Shown piece by piece: positions 16,038 to 23,679 of a stretch of 28,218 nucleotides of DNA (positions within the stretch are counted from its first letter, which is position 1; each line of letters opens with the position of its first letter). The notes under the pieces are model-generated. The model was not told where the DNA came from and searched no databases. It was given only the letters and a program-made list of their open reading frames with translations. Position numbers and translations under genes: made by a program. The stretch comes from Acidobacteriaceae bacterium (GTDB lineage Bacteria; Acidobacteriota; Terriglobia; Terriglobales; SbA1): the NCBI GenBank assembly GCA_003136335.1, contig PLEA01000366.1:268-28485 (forward strand), written 5' to 3'.

Positions 16038-17453
16038 ATGTCTGAAAAGAAAATGACGATGGGCATCATCATCGGGAACCGCGGATTCTTTCCCGACCAG
16101 TTGGCGAAGTCCGGGCGCGAAGAAATGATGCGGGCGCTGGCGAAGGCTGGCATGGATTGCGTGGTGCTCGGTCCCGAGGATAGCAAGCACGGCGCGGTCG
16201 AGACTCACGAAGAAGCTAAAAGATGTGCGGCGCTGTTTCAGAAAAATCGGGAGCGGCTCGATGGAGTGATCGTGTCGCTGCCGAATTTCGGCGACGAACG
16301 AGCGATTGCCGACACCATGCGCCTGGCCAGGCTGGATGTTCCCGTGCTGGTGCAGGCCACGCCGGATGACGCGTCAAATATGACGATCCTGCACCGCCGC
16401 GACAGTTTTTGCGGAAAGATGTCGGCCTGCAACAACCTGAGACAGTACGGCATTCCCTATTCCCTGACACGGCTGCATACAGTGAGTCCCGACTCCGAGG
16501 ATTTTCAGAACGACCTGGCGTGGTTTGCGGCGGTGTGCCGCGTAGCAAACGGGATGCGAAACCTGCGCGTGGGCAGCATTGGGGCGCGTCCGGCGGCATT
16601 CAACACCGTGCGCTACAGCGAGAAACTGCTCGAAGCCCACGGCATCACGACGGAGACCGTGGACCTGTCGGAAATTCTCGGACGCATCGCTCGGTTGAAA
16701 GACGATCACGCCGGTGTGCAGGGGAAGCTGGCGGAGATTCGAAAATACGTCACGACCAGCGGAGTTCCGGACTCGGCGCTGATCAAGATGTCGAAGCTCG
16801 GATACGTGATCGACGACTGGATGAAGTCGACGGACGTGAAGGTGAGCGCGGTGCAGTGTTGGACCGCGATGGAAGAGTATTTCGGCGTGGTTCCCTGCAC
16901 CATCATGAGCATGATGAGTAACAATTTGTTGCCTGCGGCGTGCGAGGTGGATGTGTGCGGCACGCTGAGCATGCATGCTCTCGCGCTGGCCTCGCAGACT
17001 CCGAGCGCCCTGCTCGATTGGAACAACAATTACGGGGACGATCCCAATAAGGCCGTCTGCTTCCATTGCAGCAACTTGCCTAAGCATTTCTTCCAGGACG
17101 TGCGTATGGATTTCCAGGAAATCATTGCCGGGACTGTCGGCAAAGAGAATACGTTCGGCACGGTTGTGGGCAGGGTGAAGCCCGGAGCGATGAGCTTCGC
17201 GCGCTTCTCGACCGACGACACCGCTGGATTGATTCGCGGATATGTGGGTGAAGGCTCGTTCACCAGCGACTCGCTGAATACGTTTGGCGGCGTGGGCGTG
17301 GTGCAGATTGCCGAGTTGCAGAAGTTGCTGCATTACATCTGCGAGAACGGGTTTGAACATCACGTGGCGGCGAACTTCTCGACCACGGCCGCCGCTGTGC
17401 ACGAAGCGGCGGTGCGGTACCTGGGCTGGCAAATGCACTGGCACGGGAACTAG
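16038..17453 (+). CDS. L-fucose/L-arabinose isomerase-family protein
   Basis: A 471-residue protein resembling the L-fucose isomerase-related group (COG2407 type) rather than classical AraA. An N-terminal Rossmann-like domain (about 8-170; GIIIGNRGFFP, VIVSLPNFGDE) is followed by an isomerase core. Candidate metal-site residues are the Glu and Asp of C-E-V-D-V-C-G (about 309-315) and later His residues (NKAVCFHCSNLP). Such enzymes convert an aldose to its ketose with a divalent metal. Next to araD, the likely substrate is L-arabinose, giving L-ribulose. A pentulose kinase would be needed before AraD and is not in the window. The operon appears to end here. Confidence 0.8.
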   Translation: MSEKKMTMGIIIGNRGFFPDQLAKSGREEMMRALAKAGMDCVVLGPEDSKHGAVETHEEAKRCAALFQKNRERLDGVIVSLPNFGDERAIADTMRLARLDVPVLVQATPDDASNMTILHRRDSFCGKMSACNNLRQYGIPYSLTRLHTVSPDSEDFQNDLAWFAAVCRVANGMRNLRVGSIGARPAAFNTVRYSEKLLEAHGITTETVDLSEILGRIARLKDDHAGVQGKLAEIRKYVTTSGVPDSALIKMSKLGYVIDDWMKSTDVKVSAVQCWTAMEEYFGVVPCTIMSMMSNNLLPAACEVDVCGTLSMHALALASQTPSALLDWNNNYGDDPNKAVCFHCSNLPKHFFQDVRMDFQEIIAGTVGKENTFGTVVGRVKPGAMSFARFSTDDTAGLIRGYVGEGSFTSDSLNTFGGVGVVQIAELQKLLHYICENGFEHHVAANFSTTAAAVHEAAVRYLGWQMHWHGN

Positions 17454-17474
17454 ACGAGTGCGTTCATGCTCGTC
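17453..17474 (+). terminator. weak stem-loop after the isomerase gene
   Basis: GACGAG (17453-17458) pairs with CTCGTC (17469-17474) across a 10-base loop, directly after the stop. There is no long T run behind it, so this is only a possible terminator for the araD operon. Confidence 0.25.
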
Positions 17475-17501
17475 GGCTTTGCGATGATGGCGAGAAAAAG
17501 C

Positions 17502-17535
17502 AGGTTCCTCGTCGCTGTTGCTCCTCGGAATGACA
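17502..17535 (+). repeat. dispersed intergenic repeat ending in GGAATGACAA (diverged copy)
   Basis: The stretch AGGTTCCTCG...GCTCCTCGGAATGACAA (17502-17535) is a diverged version of AGGTCCCTCGCTTCGCTCGG-GATGACAA at 24657-24682. Both are intergenic. This one lies in the 235-base gap between the convergent isomerase and Yip1 genes, which holds nothing else apart from a T7 run near 17539. Confidence 0.5.
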
Positions 17536-17688
17536 AAACTTTTTTTAAATGAGTGTTCCTGCAGGAACGCTGTGCAAAAAAGCGGAGTTGACAAAACGTC
17601 TACTTTCGAGACCGTTGAATAGCTACGAAAGTGGGCTTGACTTCTCGTCGCACGGCGCGATCCACCAACACACTTTTCAATCCAATTT

Positions 17689-18456
17689 CTACGAGAACGC
17701 CGCAGCCAGCCCTGCCGCGGTGAGTTTGTAGACCAAATACCAAGCCGCGACAATGCCGATCGCCGTCGAGCGCTTCACTTTGCTGGTGCAGGCAAAGCCG
17801 ATGCCCAGGAGCACGATCGTCCAGATGTTGATGAGGTCCACAGCCGAAGCCATTCCATGCAGAAACTTACTTGTCGTGGCTGGATCCAGATAGTAAGCGA
17901 GATTGGTACCGACAGGATTATTGATGTCGAATCCTTCGGGATCCACTCCAGCGAATAACGAGACAATGCCCAGGATTGCACCGATGATGCCGGGAAGACT
18001 GGCATACATGACGATGGCATAGGCCTGCCCGAACGAAGTCTCAGCCCCGGCCGCAATCTTGAAAGTGGCCCACAGCACGACCGTCGAGATCAGGAAATAA
18101 AACAAGATCATCAGCGGACTGCCGTAGGCGAAATAACGAATGATGTTGCTCGAAAGGTGAATCTGCCTGGCCTGCTGGTCGGCCGGAAGTTTTTCGAACT
18201 GTTCGGCGCGGGAGGAGTGCGCCACCTGGTTCTTGCTGATCTGGTCGAAGCCAATCTGCCGTCCCATGGAGTAGATAAAGAGCATTGAGCAGATGGAGAT
18301 CAACAGCCATGGCGCCCACCAACTCGCATTGCGGCGCAAGTCGGTGAAGGTTTTCGAGGGCGCGATGAAGGTGTTGACGATGCGCGCACCTTCGGAAAGC
18401 GGTGCGGATTCAGGTGTGGGAGCGGGCGATGCGGGCAGAACCGGAGCGGCGGCCAT
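17689..18456 (-). CDS. Yip1-domain integral membrane protein
   Basis: A 255-residue protein. A Pro/Ala-rich, probably unstructured N-terminus (1-20) precedes a short helix (IVNTFIAPSKTFTDLRR) and about five hydrophobic segments (48-66, 108-130, 145-168, 205-225, 233-252). The P-S-K-T-F-x-D-L lead-in followed by W-W-x-P-W-L is typical of bacterial Yip1-family proteins. AGGAGG (18462-18467) lies 5 bases upstream of the ATG, an excellent start. The function of bacterial Yip1 proteins is unknown. The gene is divergent from the CPBP protease gene 127 bases away and convergent with the isomerase. Confidence 0.83.
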   Translation of the reverse strand: MAAAPVLPASPAPTPESAPLSEGARIVNTFIAPSKTFTDLRRNASWWAPWLLISICSMLFIYSMGRQIGFDQISKNQVAHSSRAEQFEKLPADQQARQIHLSSNIIRYFAYGSPLMILFYFLISTVVLWATFKIAAGAETSFGQAYAIVMYASLPGIIGAILGIVSLFAGVDPEGFDINNPVGTNLAYYLDPATTSKFLHGMASAVDLINIWTIVLLGIGFACTSKVKRSTAIGIVAAWYLVYKLTAAGLAAAFS

Positions 18457-18583
18457 CGGTGCCTCCTGCGAATATTCGAGGGAATTCTAATCTGGGGCGG
18501 CCTTATACACAAGCGATTCGTCTTATGGAGCAACGCAGCGGCACCACGCTCTTGCCGGGCAGTTGTATTGCCCGGATAAGATA

Positions 18584-19468
18584 ATGCGGATGTCGAATGC
18601 AACGCCAGTTGTAATCGCGGTGCTGGTGGCGGAGCTCGTTCCTGCGGCGGCGTTTGGATTTGCCGCCGAGCGCATGGCGCGGGCCGTCGGGCGCTGGCCG
18701 CTTGCCGTGCGGGTAGCTCTTCCGGCGCTGTTGGTGTTGCCTTACTTAATCATCGCGGTGTCGCAGCATATGTTTCGCTGGCAGTGGTGTGCGTTATACG
18801 CCGCGCTGCCGGTGGTGATGGCGTGGCTGGTGGCGCGGGCGGCGGTGGCCGATCCCGAACAGCGGGGCAACTGGCGGGACGCGGTGATTCTTCTCACGCT
18901 GGGCCTGGCCGTGGATTTGCGTTGGTTCGACGTCGCCTGGCCCGCCGGCTTGCGCGGGTTGAGCAATCTGCTGCTGGTGGATGCGGGCTTGTACGGGTTC
19001 CTCGCAATCCGCCGCTTGAGCGGGACGGGATTTGATTTTCATTTGCACTGGAGTGACTGGAAATCGGGCTTGCGCGAGCTTCTGTTTTTCGCCCCCGCAG
19101 TGCTCGTGCTCGGACTCGCGCTGGGTTTCATCCATCCGCATGCCAACGTGCCCGCAGTCGGCAAGGCGGCTCTTACATGGGTTGGTATTTTTGTTTTTGT
19201 CGCGGTGCCCGAAGAACTTTTCTTTCGCGCTTGGGTGCAGAACCTGCTGGAGCGGCGAGTCGGACGGCGAGCCGCTTTGGCAATCGCATCGGTGCTGTTC
19301 GGCCTGTCGCATTTCAACAAAAGATCGGCGCACTTCAACTGGCGTTATGTTCTGCTGGCCACGGTTGCGGGAATTTTCTACGGGCGCGCCTGGCGCGAGC
19401 GCCGTCGCGTGCCGGCCTCGACGATCACGCATACCTGCGTGGATTGGCTGTGGTCGTGGTGGTTCTAA
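18584..19468 (+). CDS. CPBP-family intramembrane protease (CAAX protease/bacteriocin-processing type)
   Basis: An integral membrane protein of 294 residues from the ATG at 18584 (an ATG at 18590 and an upstream TTG at 18563 are alternatives; no strong ribosome site). It has about eight hydrophobic segments. The catalytic signatures are complete: E-E-L-F-F-R (EExxxR) at about 207-212, F-G-L-S-H-F about 30 residues later, and T-H-T-C-V-D-W near the C-terminus in place of the third motif. These residues form the active site of glutamic intramembrane proteases of the Rce1/CPBP group. The substrate is unknown. A second, degenerate family member lies nearby on the other strand (20336-20989). Confidence 0.86.
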   Translation: MRMSNATPVVIAVLVAELVPAAAFGFAAERMARAVGRWPLAVRVALPALLVLPYLIIAVSQHMFRWQWCALYAALPVVMAWLVARAAVADPEQRGNWRDAVILLTLGLAVDLRWFDVAWPAGLRGLSNLLLVDAGLYGFLAIRRLSGTGFDFHLHWSDWKSGLRELLFFAPAVLVLGLALGFIHPHANVPAVGKAALTWVGIFVFVAVPEELFFRAWVQNLLERRVGRRAALAIASVLFGLSHFNKRSAHFNWRYVLLATVAGIFYGRAWRERRRVPASTITHTCVDWLWSWWF

Positions 19469-19573
19469 GGGCAAACAGGTTGCTGGTGAAATGGGGGTGT
19501 TACAACAACAATCAGGACGCTCCGGCCCAGGGCCGGAAAGTCAGCTTGTAAGCTATGAAATGGCCGTGAGCAC

Positions 19574-20139
19574 TTAGAACTTCAGCACCACTCCAGCCGA
19601 GTAGCGGAACCCGTTGGTCCAGTCCGTGGCCGTGCCGAATGACGGTACGCTGTGTCTCTCATAATCGAACTGAGCCGGCCGGATGGCGATGCGTCGCGAA
19701 AGGTTTGCATCCACGCCGCCGCCGATCACCCACATGAAACTGCGGTATGAACCCTGGACAATGCCCCCAAACAGAGCCTGGACGAAAGGTGTGACCTTTG
19801 GCGCGTGAAAGGCATAGACAGGACCAGCCAAAAAGCTGTAGCGGTGGAGGTGGACGCTATCGAATGGACCGAGCGCGTGAGTTGTATAGTGCCCGCTGAA
19901 ATCCACCGTCGCACCCAGAGATTTGTAGAAATAGTCTGTCACCGAGGCATCCCAGCCGTTGAAATTGATGATGGGGCCAATGGATGAGGTCTCGATATCG
20001 CAGCCCCCGAAGGATGTTCCGATGGGTTGATGCGCTCCAAAGAATACCCACCAAACACTTCGATGTCGGCGTTGTCCTGAGCTGCCATGGTTACGCGCAG
20101 AGCCATCACGACAAGAAACGCCAATCGCAAGGTGCGCAT
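19574..20139 (-). pseudogene. outer-membrane beta-barrel protein, interrupted by one frameshift
   Basis: The ATG at 20139 opens a signal peptide (M-R-T-L-R-L-A-F-L-V-V-M-A-L) and the first strand, IEVFGGYSLERI. The frame is then lost. After the CCCCC run at 20004-20008 a different frame continues with IINFNGWDASVTDYFYKSLG and runs to a stop at 19574, ending G-V-V-L-K-F, a typical barrel terminus with final Phe. Adding one base to the run (G5 to G6 on the coding strand) restores one protein of about 188 residues with the N-G-W-x-A-S, L-F-G-G and G-G-G-V-D-A-N-L signatures of small Acidobacteriota outer-membrane barrels. The change is in a homopolymer, so a sequencing error or phase variation is as likely as true inactivation. 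GGAGGAGG sits directly before the ATG. Confidence 0.75.
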
Positions 20140-20335
20140 TCCTCCTCCGAGTGTGCCGACAGATGTGTCCATCTTTTTATTCGCAGATGCTTCGGATTAG
20201 TTCCCAGATGCCCAATGTAAACTGACCGTCGGTTTCTTATGCTTCACTATTACAGTAAAGTTCAAACTGGCGAAACCTGGCCGTTTCACTCTTTGACCTT
20301 AGTGCGAACGATCTCTGCAGCTCCGCGCCTTTCTC

Positions 20336-20989
20336 TCACGGAACAGGTTGCGTTCGGTGATACCGCAAATATCCCAAGCCCACGCGCAGATGATGATGCA
20401 GCGCGTCGGGGACGCAGATGGCGAAGCAGAGGCCGAGCAGTCCCTGGGCCAGGCCGAGGGCGTAGAGGCTGTGGTAGCGCCGGAACAGCGAGCACGAGAT
20501 CGCTCCCCAGACCAGCGTCGCGGCCGTGAGCGGAAGATTCGGCAGATGTGCCGCCGCGAACAGCACTGCGGCCGCGCCCATAGCGGCGCTGTCGCTGGCG
20601 AGAAGACGCGTGAGGCGCGGCATGAAATAGTCGTTCAGAAGAAATTGCTGGTAGAGCGTCCACAAAACGTAACCGGCCACATGCTTGAAGTCGCTTTTAT
20701 ACAGCGCATGCAGAGTGCCGACTTGTTTCGCGACGAGCACGCTTGCGATGGCGAGGACGACGGCGGACGGGAGAATCCAGAGCGACGGGGCCAGGCCGCG
20801 ACGGCTGAGGCCGAGATCGTCCAGACTGGGGCGCCGGGCGAGGACGATGGCCAGGGTCACGAACAGCGCGACGGGTGAGAGGATGCGCTGCGGGAACTCG
20901 GGCATCCAGAGAATGAAGACGATCAGCCCGTAGCCGAGGATCAGCTCAATCAGATCGCGAGCGGAACCAGGCTCTGGGCGGGATGACAT
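20336..20989 (-). CDS. CPBP-family membrane protein with degenerate active-site motif
   Basis: A 217-residue membrane protein with about six to seven hydrophobic segments. The spacing is that of a CPBP intramembrane protease, but the first motif reads L-Y-Q-Q-F-L-L-N-D-Y-F instead of EExxxR. The second motif, A-A-A-H-L-P-N-L, keeps its His, and the third is G-L-A-Q-G-L-L-G with Gln in place of His. It is therefore probably not a standard protease of this family. I start it at the ATG at 20989 (MSSRPEPG). The frame is open further upstream, but those 22 codons are the dispersed repeat at 21011-21060, not conserved protein. It shares its strand with the ABC ATPase upstream. Confidence 0.75.
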   Translation of the reverse strand: MSSRPEPGSARDLIELILGYGLIVFILWMPEFPQRILSPVALFVTLAIVLARRPSLDDLGLSRRGLAPSLWILPSAVVLAIASVLVAKQVGTLHALYKSDFKHVAGYVLWTLYQQFLLNDYFMPRLTRLLASDSAAMGAAAVLFAAAHLPNLPLTAATLVWGAISCSLFRRYHSLYALGLAQGLLGLCFAICVPDALHHHLRVGLGYLRYHRTQPVP

Positions 20990-21010
20990 GGGGAAAGTAT
21001 GGCATGGGGG

Positions 21011-21060
21011 CTCCTCGCTGCGCTCGTCGGACAGCCGAGGCGGGTGTGTCGCCACATGTT
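21011..21060. repeat. dispersed repeat, copy A
   Basis: Contains a GCTCG...GGACAGCCG-AGG-C-GGG block ending in CCACATG, matching copy B at 21521-21567 (shared GACAGCCG, then GG, then CCACATG at the same spacing). It lies directly upstream of the degenerate CPBP gene. Confidence 0.6.
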
Positions 21061-21104
21061 CCCAAGCCCAAGACCTAGACCCAAGACCTAAGACCTAAGA
21101 CCTG
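21061..21104. repeat. imperfect tandem repeat of CCCAAGACCTA/AAGACCT
   Basis: The words CCCAAG, CCCAAGACCTAGA, CCCAAGACCTAAGACCTAAG and ACCT follow each other without interruption. The stretch fills the space between copy A of the dispersed repeat and the stop of the ABC ATPase gene. Confidence 0.65.
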
Positions 21105-21112
21105 GCACTCCT

Positions 21113-21949
21113 CTACACGAGCAGCTCTGGCGTGGCGTCCAGCAGGCTGCGGGTGTAGGAGTGAGCAGGACGCTCCGTGATTTGCTGAGTGTCGCCGACC
21201 TCGACGATTTTGCCTCGGTACATGACGGCGATGCGGGTGGAAAGATAGCGCACGACCGGCATGGAATGGGAGATGAACAGGTAGGTCAAGCCGAAGTCGC
21301 GCTGCAATTGTGCCAGCAGGTTGACGATCTGCGCGCCCACGCTGACGTCAAGAGCGGAGACAGGTTCGTCGCACACTATGAATTTTGGCCGGAGTGCGAG
21401 AGCGCGCGCGATTCCGATGCGCTGGCGCTGTCCGCCGGAGAACTCGTGCGGGGAGCGCGTGCGCGCCGATTCGTCGAGACCCACGGCGCGCAGCAGTTCC
21501 CCGACGCGGGCGCGGATGTCGAGCTTCGCTCGACCTGACAGCCGGGGGTGGCGGTCCCCACATGGGTCTGTTGCTGCGTCTCCGTGGATGATCAGTGGCT
21601 CGGCGATGATGTCTTCCACGCGAAAGCGCGGGTCGAGTGAGGCGTACGGGTCCTGAAAAATAATCTGCAGGTCGCGGCGCAGGCGGCGCATGTCGCCACG
21701 ACTGGCGGCGAGCAGGTCGCGGCCCTCCAGCCGCACGCTGCCGGCTGTGGGCTCGATCAGACGAAGAATAAGACGGCCCAGAGTGCTCTTGCCGGAACCG
21801 GATTCCCCAACAAGTCCGAGCGTCTCCCCGGCGTGAATGTCGAGCGAAACGTCATCGACCGCGCGAACCTCTCCGCGAGACTTGCCTCCAAACGGCGATT
21901 CGCCGTGGGGAAAGACCTTCGTCAAATTGCGGATTTCCAGGAGCGGCAC
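21113..21949 (-). CDS. oligopeptide/dipeptide-type ABC transporter ATPase (DppF/OppF family), orphan, with repeat-derived insert
   Basis: A 278-residue protein with a GTG start. Walker A is G-E-S-G-S-G-K-S-T (48-56), the Q-loop F-Q-D-P is at 98-101, the signature S-G-G-Q-R-Q-R is at 171-177, Walker B with catalytic Glu is [11 protein letters not shown] (191-201), and the switch His is H228. All residues needed for ATP hydrolysis are there. The C-terminus ends soon after H-S-Y-T-R-S-L-L, so the oligopeptide-type tail is short. Residues about 124-146 (containing [13 protein letters not shown]) are an extra segment encoded by dispersed repeat copy B. No permease, binding protein or partner ATPase is adjacent; the upstream gene is an EamA transporter. 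It may work with a transporter encoded elsewhere. Confidence 0.86.
   Translation of the reverse strand: MPLLEIRNLTKVFPHGESPFGGKSRGEVRAVDDVSLDIHAGETLGLVGESGSGKSTLGRLILRLIEPTAGSVRLEGRDLLAASRGDMRRLRRDLQIIFQDPYASLDPRFRVEDIIAEPLIIHGDAATDPCGDRHPRLSGRAKLDIRARVGELLRAVGLDESARTRSPHEFSGGQRQRIGIARALALRPKFIVCDEPVSALDVSVGAQIVNLLAQLQRDFGLTYLFISHSMPVVRYLSTRIAVMYRGKIVEVGDTQQITERPAHSYTRSLLDATPELLV
21521..21567. repeat. dispersed repeat, copy B, inside the ABC ATPase gene
   Basis: GCTTCGCTCGACC-TGACAGCCG-GGGGTGG-CGGTCCCCACATG aligns with copy A at 21011-21060. It keeps the ATPase frame open and encodes part of residues 124-146, between the Q-loop and the ABC signature. Confidence 0.6.
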
Positions 21950-22061
21950 ACTGCGATGCTACCAGCACCGACCATCGAGTCGCGAGTCGCGGGTTCCGGG
22001 ATCGAGAGAAATTTCGTGTGTGCTTGCCGTGATTGCCAATGACTCGAACATGGAATGACGG

Positions 22062-22940
22062 CTACCCCGCCGCGATCATCGGTACAGCGGCGAGTGCCGC
22101 CAGCAGTCCAATGAACTTCCAGCGGCTGAAGTGTTCTTTCAAGACCAAGCGCGCCAGCAGGACGGTGACGGCAGGGTAGAGAGATGTGAGGACTACGGCT
22201 TCGTCCAGGCGTCCGCGCTGGCTGGCGAAGATGAACAGAGCGCTTGCACTAATATCAAGGAATCCCGCCAGCATGCCGAGCGTGGCACGAGGGCGATCGA
22301 GAGCGAGCGGCGCGCGAGTTGCAACAACTGCGATGGCCGTGGCCGTGAACGACCCGATGCGGCCGATGGCGGCGATCCACAGCGGCGAACCGGTTGCCTG
22401 GTGGATGCAGAGATAGAAGCCCGCGAACCCCACTCCGGCGAGGGCGGCCATGCCCACGCCGGCAGGCAGACCGGAGGAGTCCTTTTTGTCTGAGGGTTCA
22501 GGGCGCGTGATGAGCCAGATGGCGAAGATCGCTACTACGAAACCGGCAATCATCCAACGGCTGGGCGTGCCTTCCAGAGCGACGTCGACTAGGGTAGGTA
22601 TGGCCGCGCCTACCAGCGCCGCGATGGGCGCCGTCACGCCCATTTGTCCAGTGGCCAGGGCGCGATAAAAGATCGCCAGCGAGAATCCTCCGGACGTGCC
22701 TGCGATCAGCGCCCAGACGATGCTGATGCGCGAAGGAAATGCCCCGTGCTGTCCGAGCGCGATCGCGAACATGAGCACGAATGCGCAGAGGTGCGAGAAC
22801 GCAGTGAGCACGAAGGCGTTGGCGCGACGGGACCCGTACCCGCCCGCAAAGTCAGCTGCGCCCCAGAGAAATACCGCGGTTACGCTATAAGCAGCGGGCG
22901 CGAATTGGATGGTCGCGGACACGTCCGACGAGCGTAACAC
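22062..22940 (-). CDS. EamA/DMT-family transporter
   Basis: A 292-residue integral membrane protein with ten predicted hydrophobic helices arranged as two EamA repeats (about 17-140 and 160-290). Typical features are the opening F-L-W-G-A-A-D-F-A-G, a Y-R-A-L-A-T-G-Q near the end of helix 3, and the matching A-S-Q-R-G-R-L-D-E-A-V-V-L-T-S-L-Y-P-A in the second repeat followed by V-L-K-E-H-F. Members export or import small metabolites such as amino acids; no substrate can be inferred. The start is uncertain: I give the GTG at 22940, with a GTG at 22922 as an alternative, and neither has a clear ribosome site. Downstream on the same strand is the orphan ABC ATPase. Confidence 0.85.
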   Translation of the reverse strand: MLRSSDVSATIQFAPAAYSVTAVFLWGAADFAGGYGSRRANAFVLTAFSHLCAFVLMFAIALGQHGAFPSRISIVWALIAGTSGGFSLAIFYRALATGQMGVTAPIAALVGAAIPTLVDVALEGTPSRWMIAGFVVAIFAIWLITRPEPSDKKDSSGLPAGVGMAALAGVGFAGFYLCIHQATGSPLWIAAIGRIGSFTATAIAVVATRAPLALDRPRATLGMLAGFLDISASALFIFASQRGRLDEAVVLTSLYPAVTVLLARLVLKEHFSRWKFIGLLAALAAVPMIAAG

Positions 22941-23041
22941 GCAGCGTAGTAGTCGGGCAGAAGAACGGGAGAGCGAACGATGAGCCGATGGATTACACGT
23001 GGTCGATGGGATAGGCTGTCGCGGTAAATCGAACGATCACG

Positions 23042-23300
23042 ATGAAAGTTTTTGTGATAGCAGTCCTATGTGGGTTCCTGGCCCCGGTAGGGGCGCAGAA
23101 TCCTGAAACGCAGAACCAAATCGCCATCGGGCGCCCCGGAGAAAACGCCCGACACCACTCCGCGACACGTTCCTGACAGCGCGGCGGCATTCACCCTCGC
23201 GCAAATTGCAGATCTCTTCAAACCGCCCGACTGGCATCCTGCCGATCACCCACCGATGCCTCGGAATGGAGATTGTCGGAGTAAGGACGCGCACCGGAAG
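23042..23300 (+). pseudogene. remnant of the 5' end of an exported c-type cytochrome gene
   Basis: The ATG at 23042 opens a 44-codon frame with a clear signal peptide (M-K-V-F-V-I-A-V-L-C-G-F-L-A-P-V-G-A-Q) and stops at 23174-23176. In the next frame the same stretch continues as F-T-L-A-Q-I-A-D-L-F-K-P-P-D-W-H-P-A-D-H-P-P-M-P (23191 onward). To my knowledge this is the start of a family of exported cytochrome c proteins in which it is followed by E-I-V and a CxxCH haem site. A further shift gives M-E-I-V, but no CxxCH follows. The gene thus has at least two frameshifts and lacks the haem-binding part. The rest of the 469-base gap (22941-23409) holds only the rpmH promoter. Confidence 0.55.
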
Positions 23301-23334
23301 GACAAAGGGGCATCGCTAGAGAAGGATTGCGGGT

Positions 23335-23364
23335 TTGGTGGTAATGCGGGGGGTGATTTATACT
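23335..23364 (+). promoter_or_regulatory. promoter of the rpmH cluster
   Basis: TTGGTG (23335-23340) lies 18 bases before TATACT (23359-23364); TTATAC, one base earlier, gives a 17-base spacer. It lies about 45 bases upstream of the rpmH start, a suitable leader length. Confidence 0.5.
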
Positions 23365-23409
23365 TGCGGTTTGCCTTAACACGGTCGAAGGAATCAGGAG
23401 CGAGCTACT

Positions 23410-23565
23410 TTGCCCAAGCGTACATTCCAACCCAACCGGCGCAAGCGATCGAAGACACACGGATTTCGCAAGCGCATGAAGACCCAGGGCGGCAAGAAGG
23501 TTATTTCCCGCCGGCGCGCCAAGGGGCGCAAGCGGGTCTCGGTGAAACCCGGTTTCCGCGAATAG
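23410..23565 (+). CDS. rpmH: 50S ribosomal protein L34
   Basis: A 51-residue, extremely basic protein starting with TTG; the first residues read [13 protein letters not shown]. It contains the invariant T-H-G-F-R-K-R-M and ends [12 protein letters not shown] with a short tail P-G-F-R-E, slightly longer than the usual 44-47 residues. AGGAG (23396-23400) lies 9 bases upstream of the TTG. L34 binds 23S rRNA in the large subunit. As in most bacteria it heads the rpmH-rnpA-yidD-yidC-jag cluster, but no dnaA or replication origin is seen upstream. Confidence 0.95.
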   Translation: MPKRTFQPNRRKRSKTHGFRKRMKTQGGKKVISRRRAKGRKRVSVKPGFRE

Positions 23566-23679
23566 TCCCGTGGCGCGGAGGGAACGCCGCGCCCCCACCC
23601 GCTGTTGTGCCAGTTATTTTGCGATAGCCATTTTGCGTTGAGTAACCTGGAAATAGCGATCTGGAAATTTAGAGTCACT

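Noticed and set aside
16374..17753. 459-codon open frame on the minus strand
   Set aside because: It is antisense to the isomerase gene, is His/Arg/Gln-rich and has no family features; the opposite frame reads as a clear enzyme.
22941..23410. Replication origin upstream of rpmH
   Set aside because: rpmH often lies near dnaA and oriC, but no dnaA gene, DnaA-box cluster or AT-rich unwinding region was seen here.
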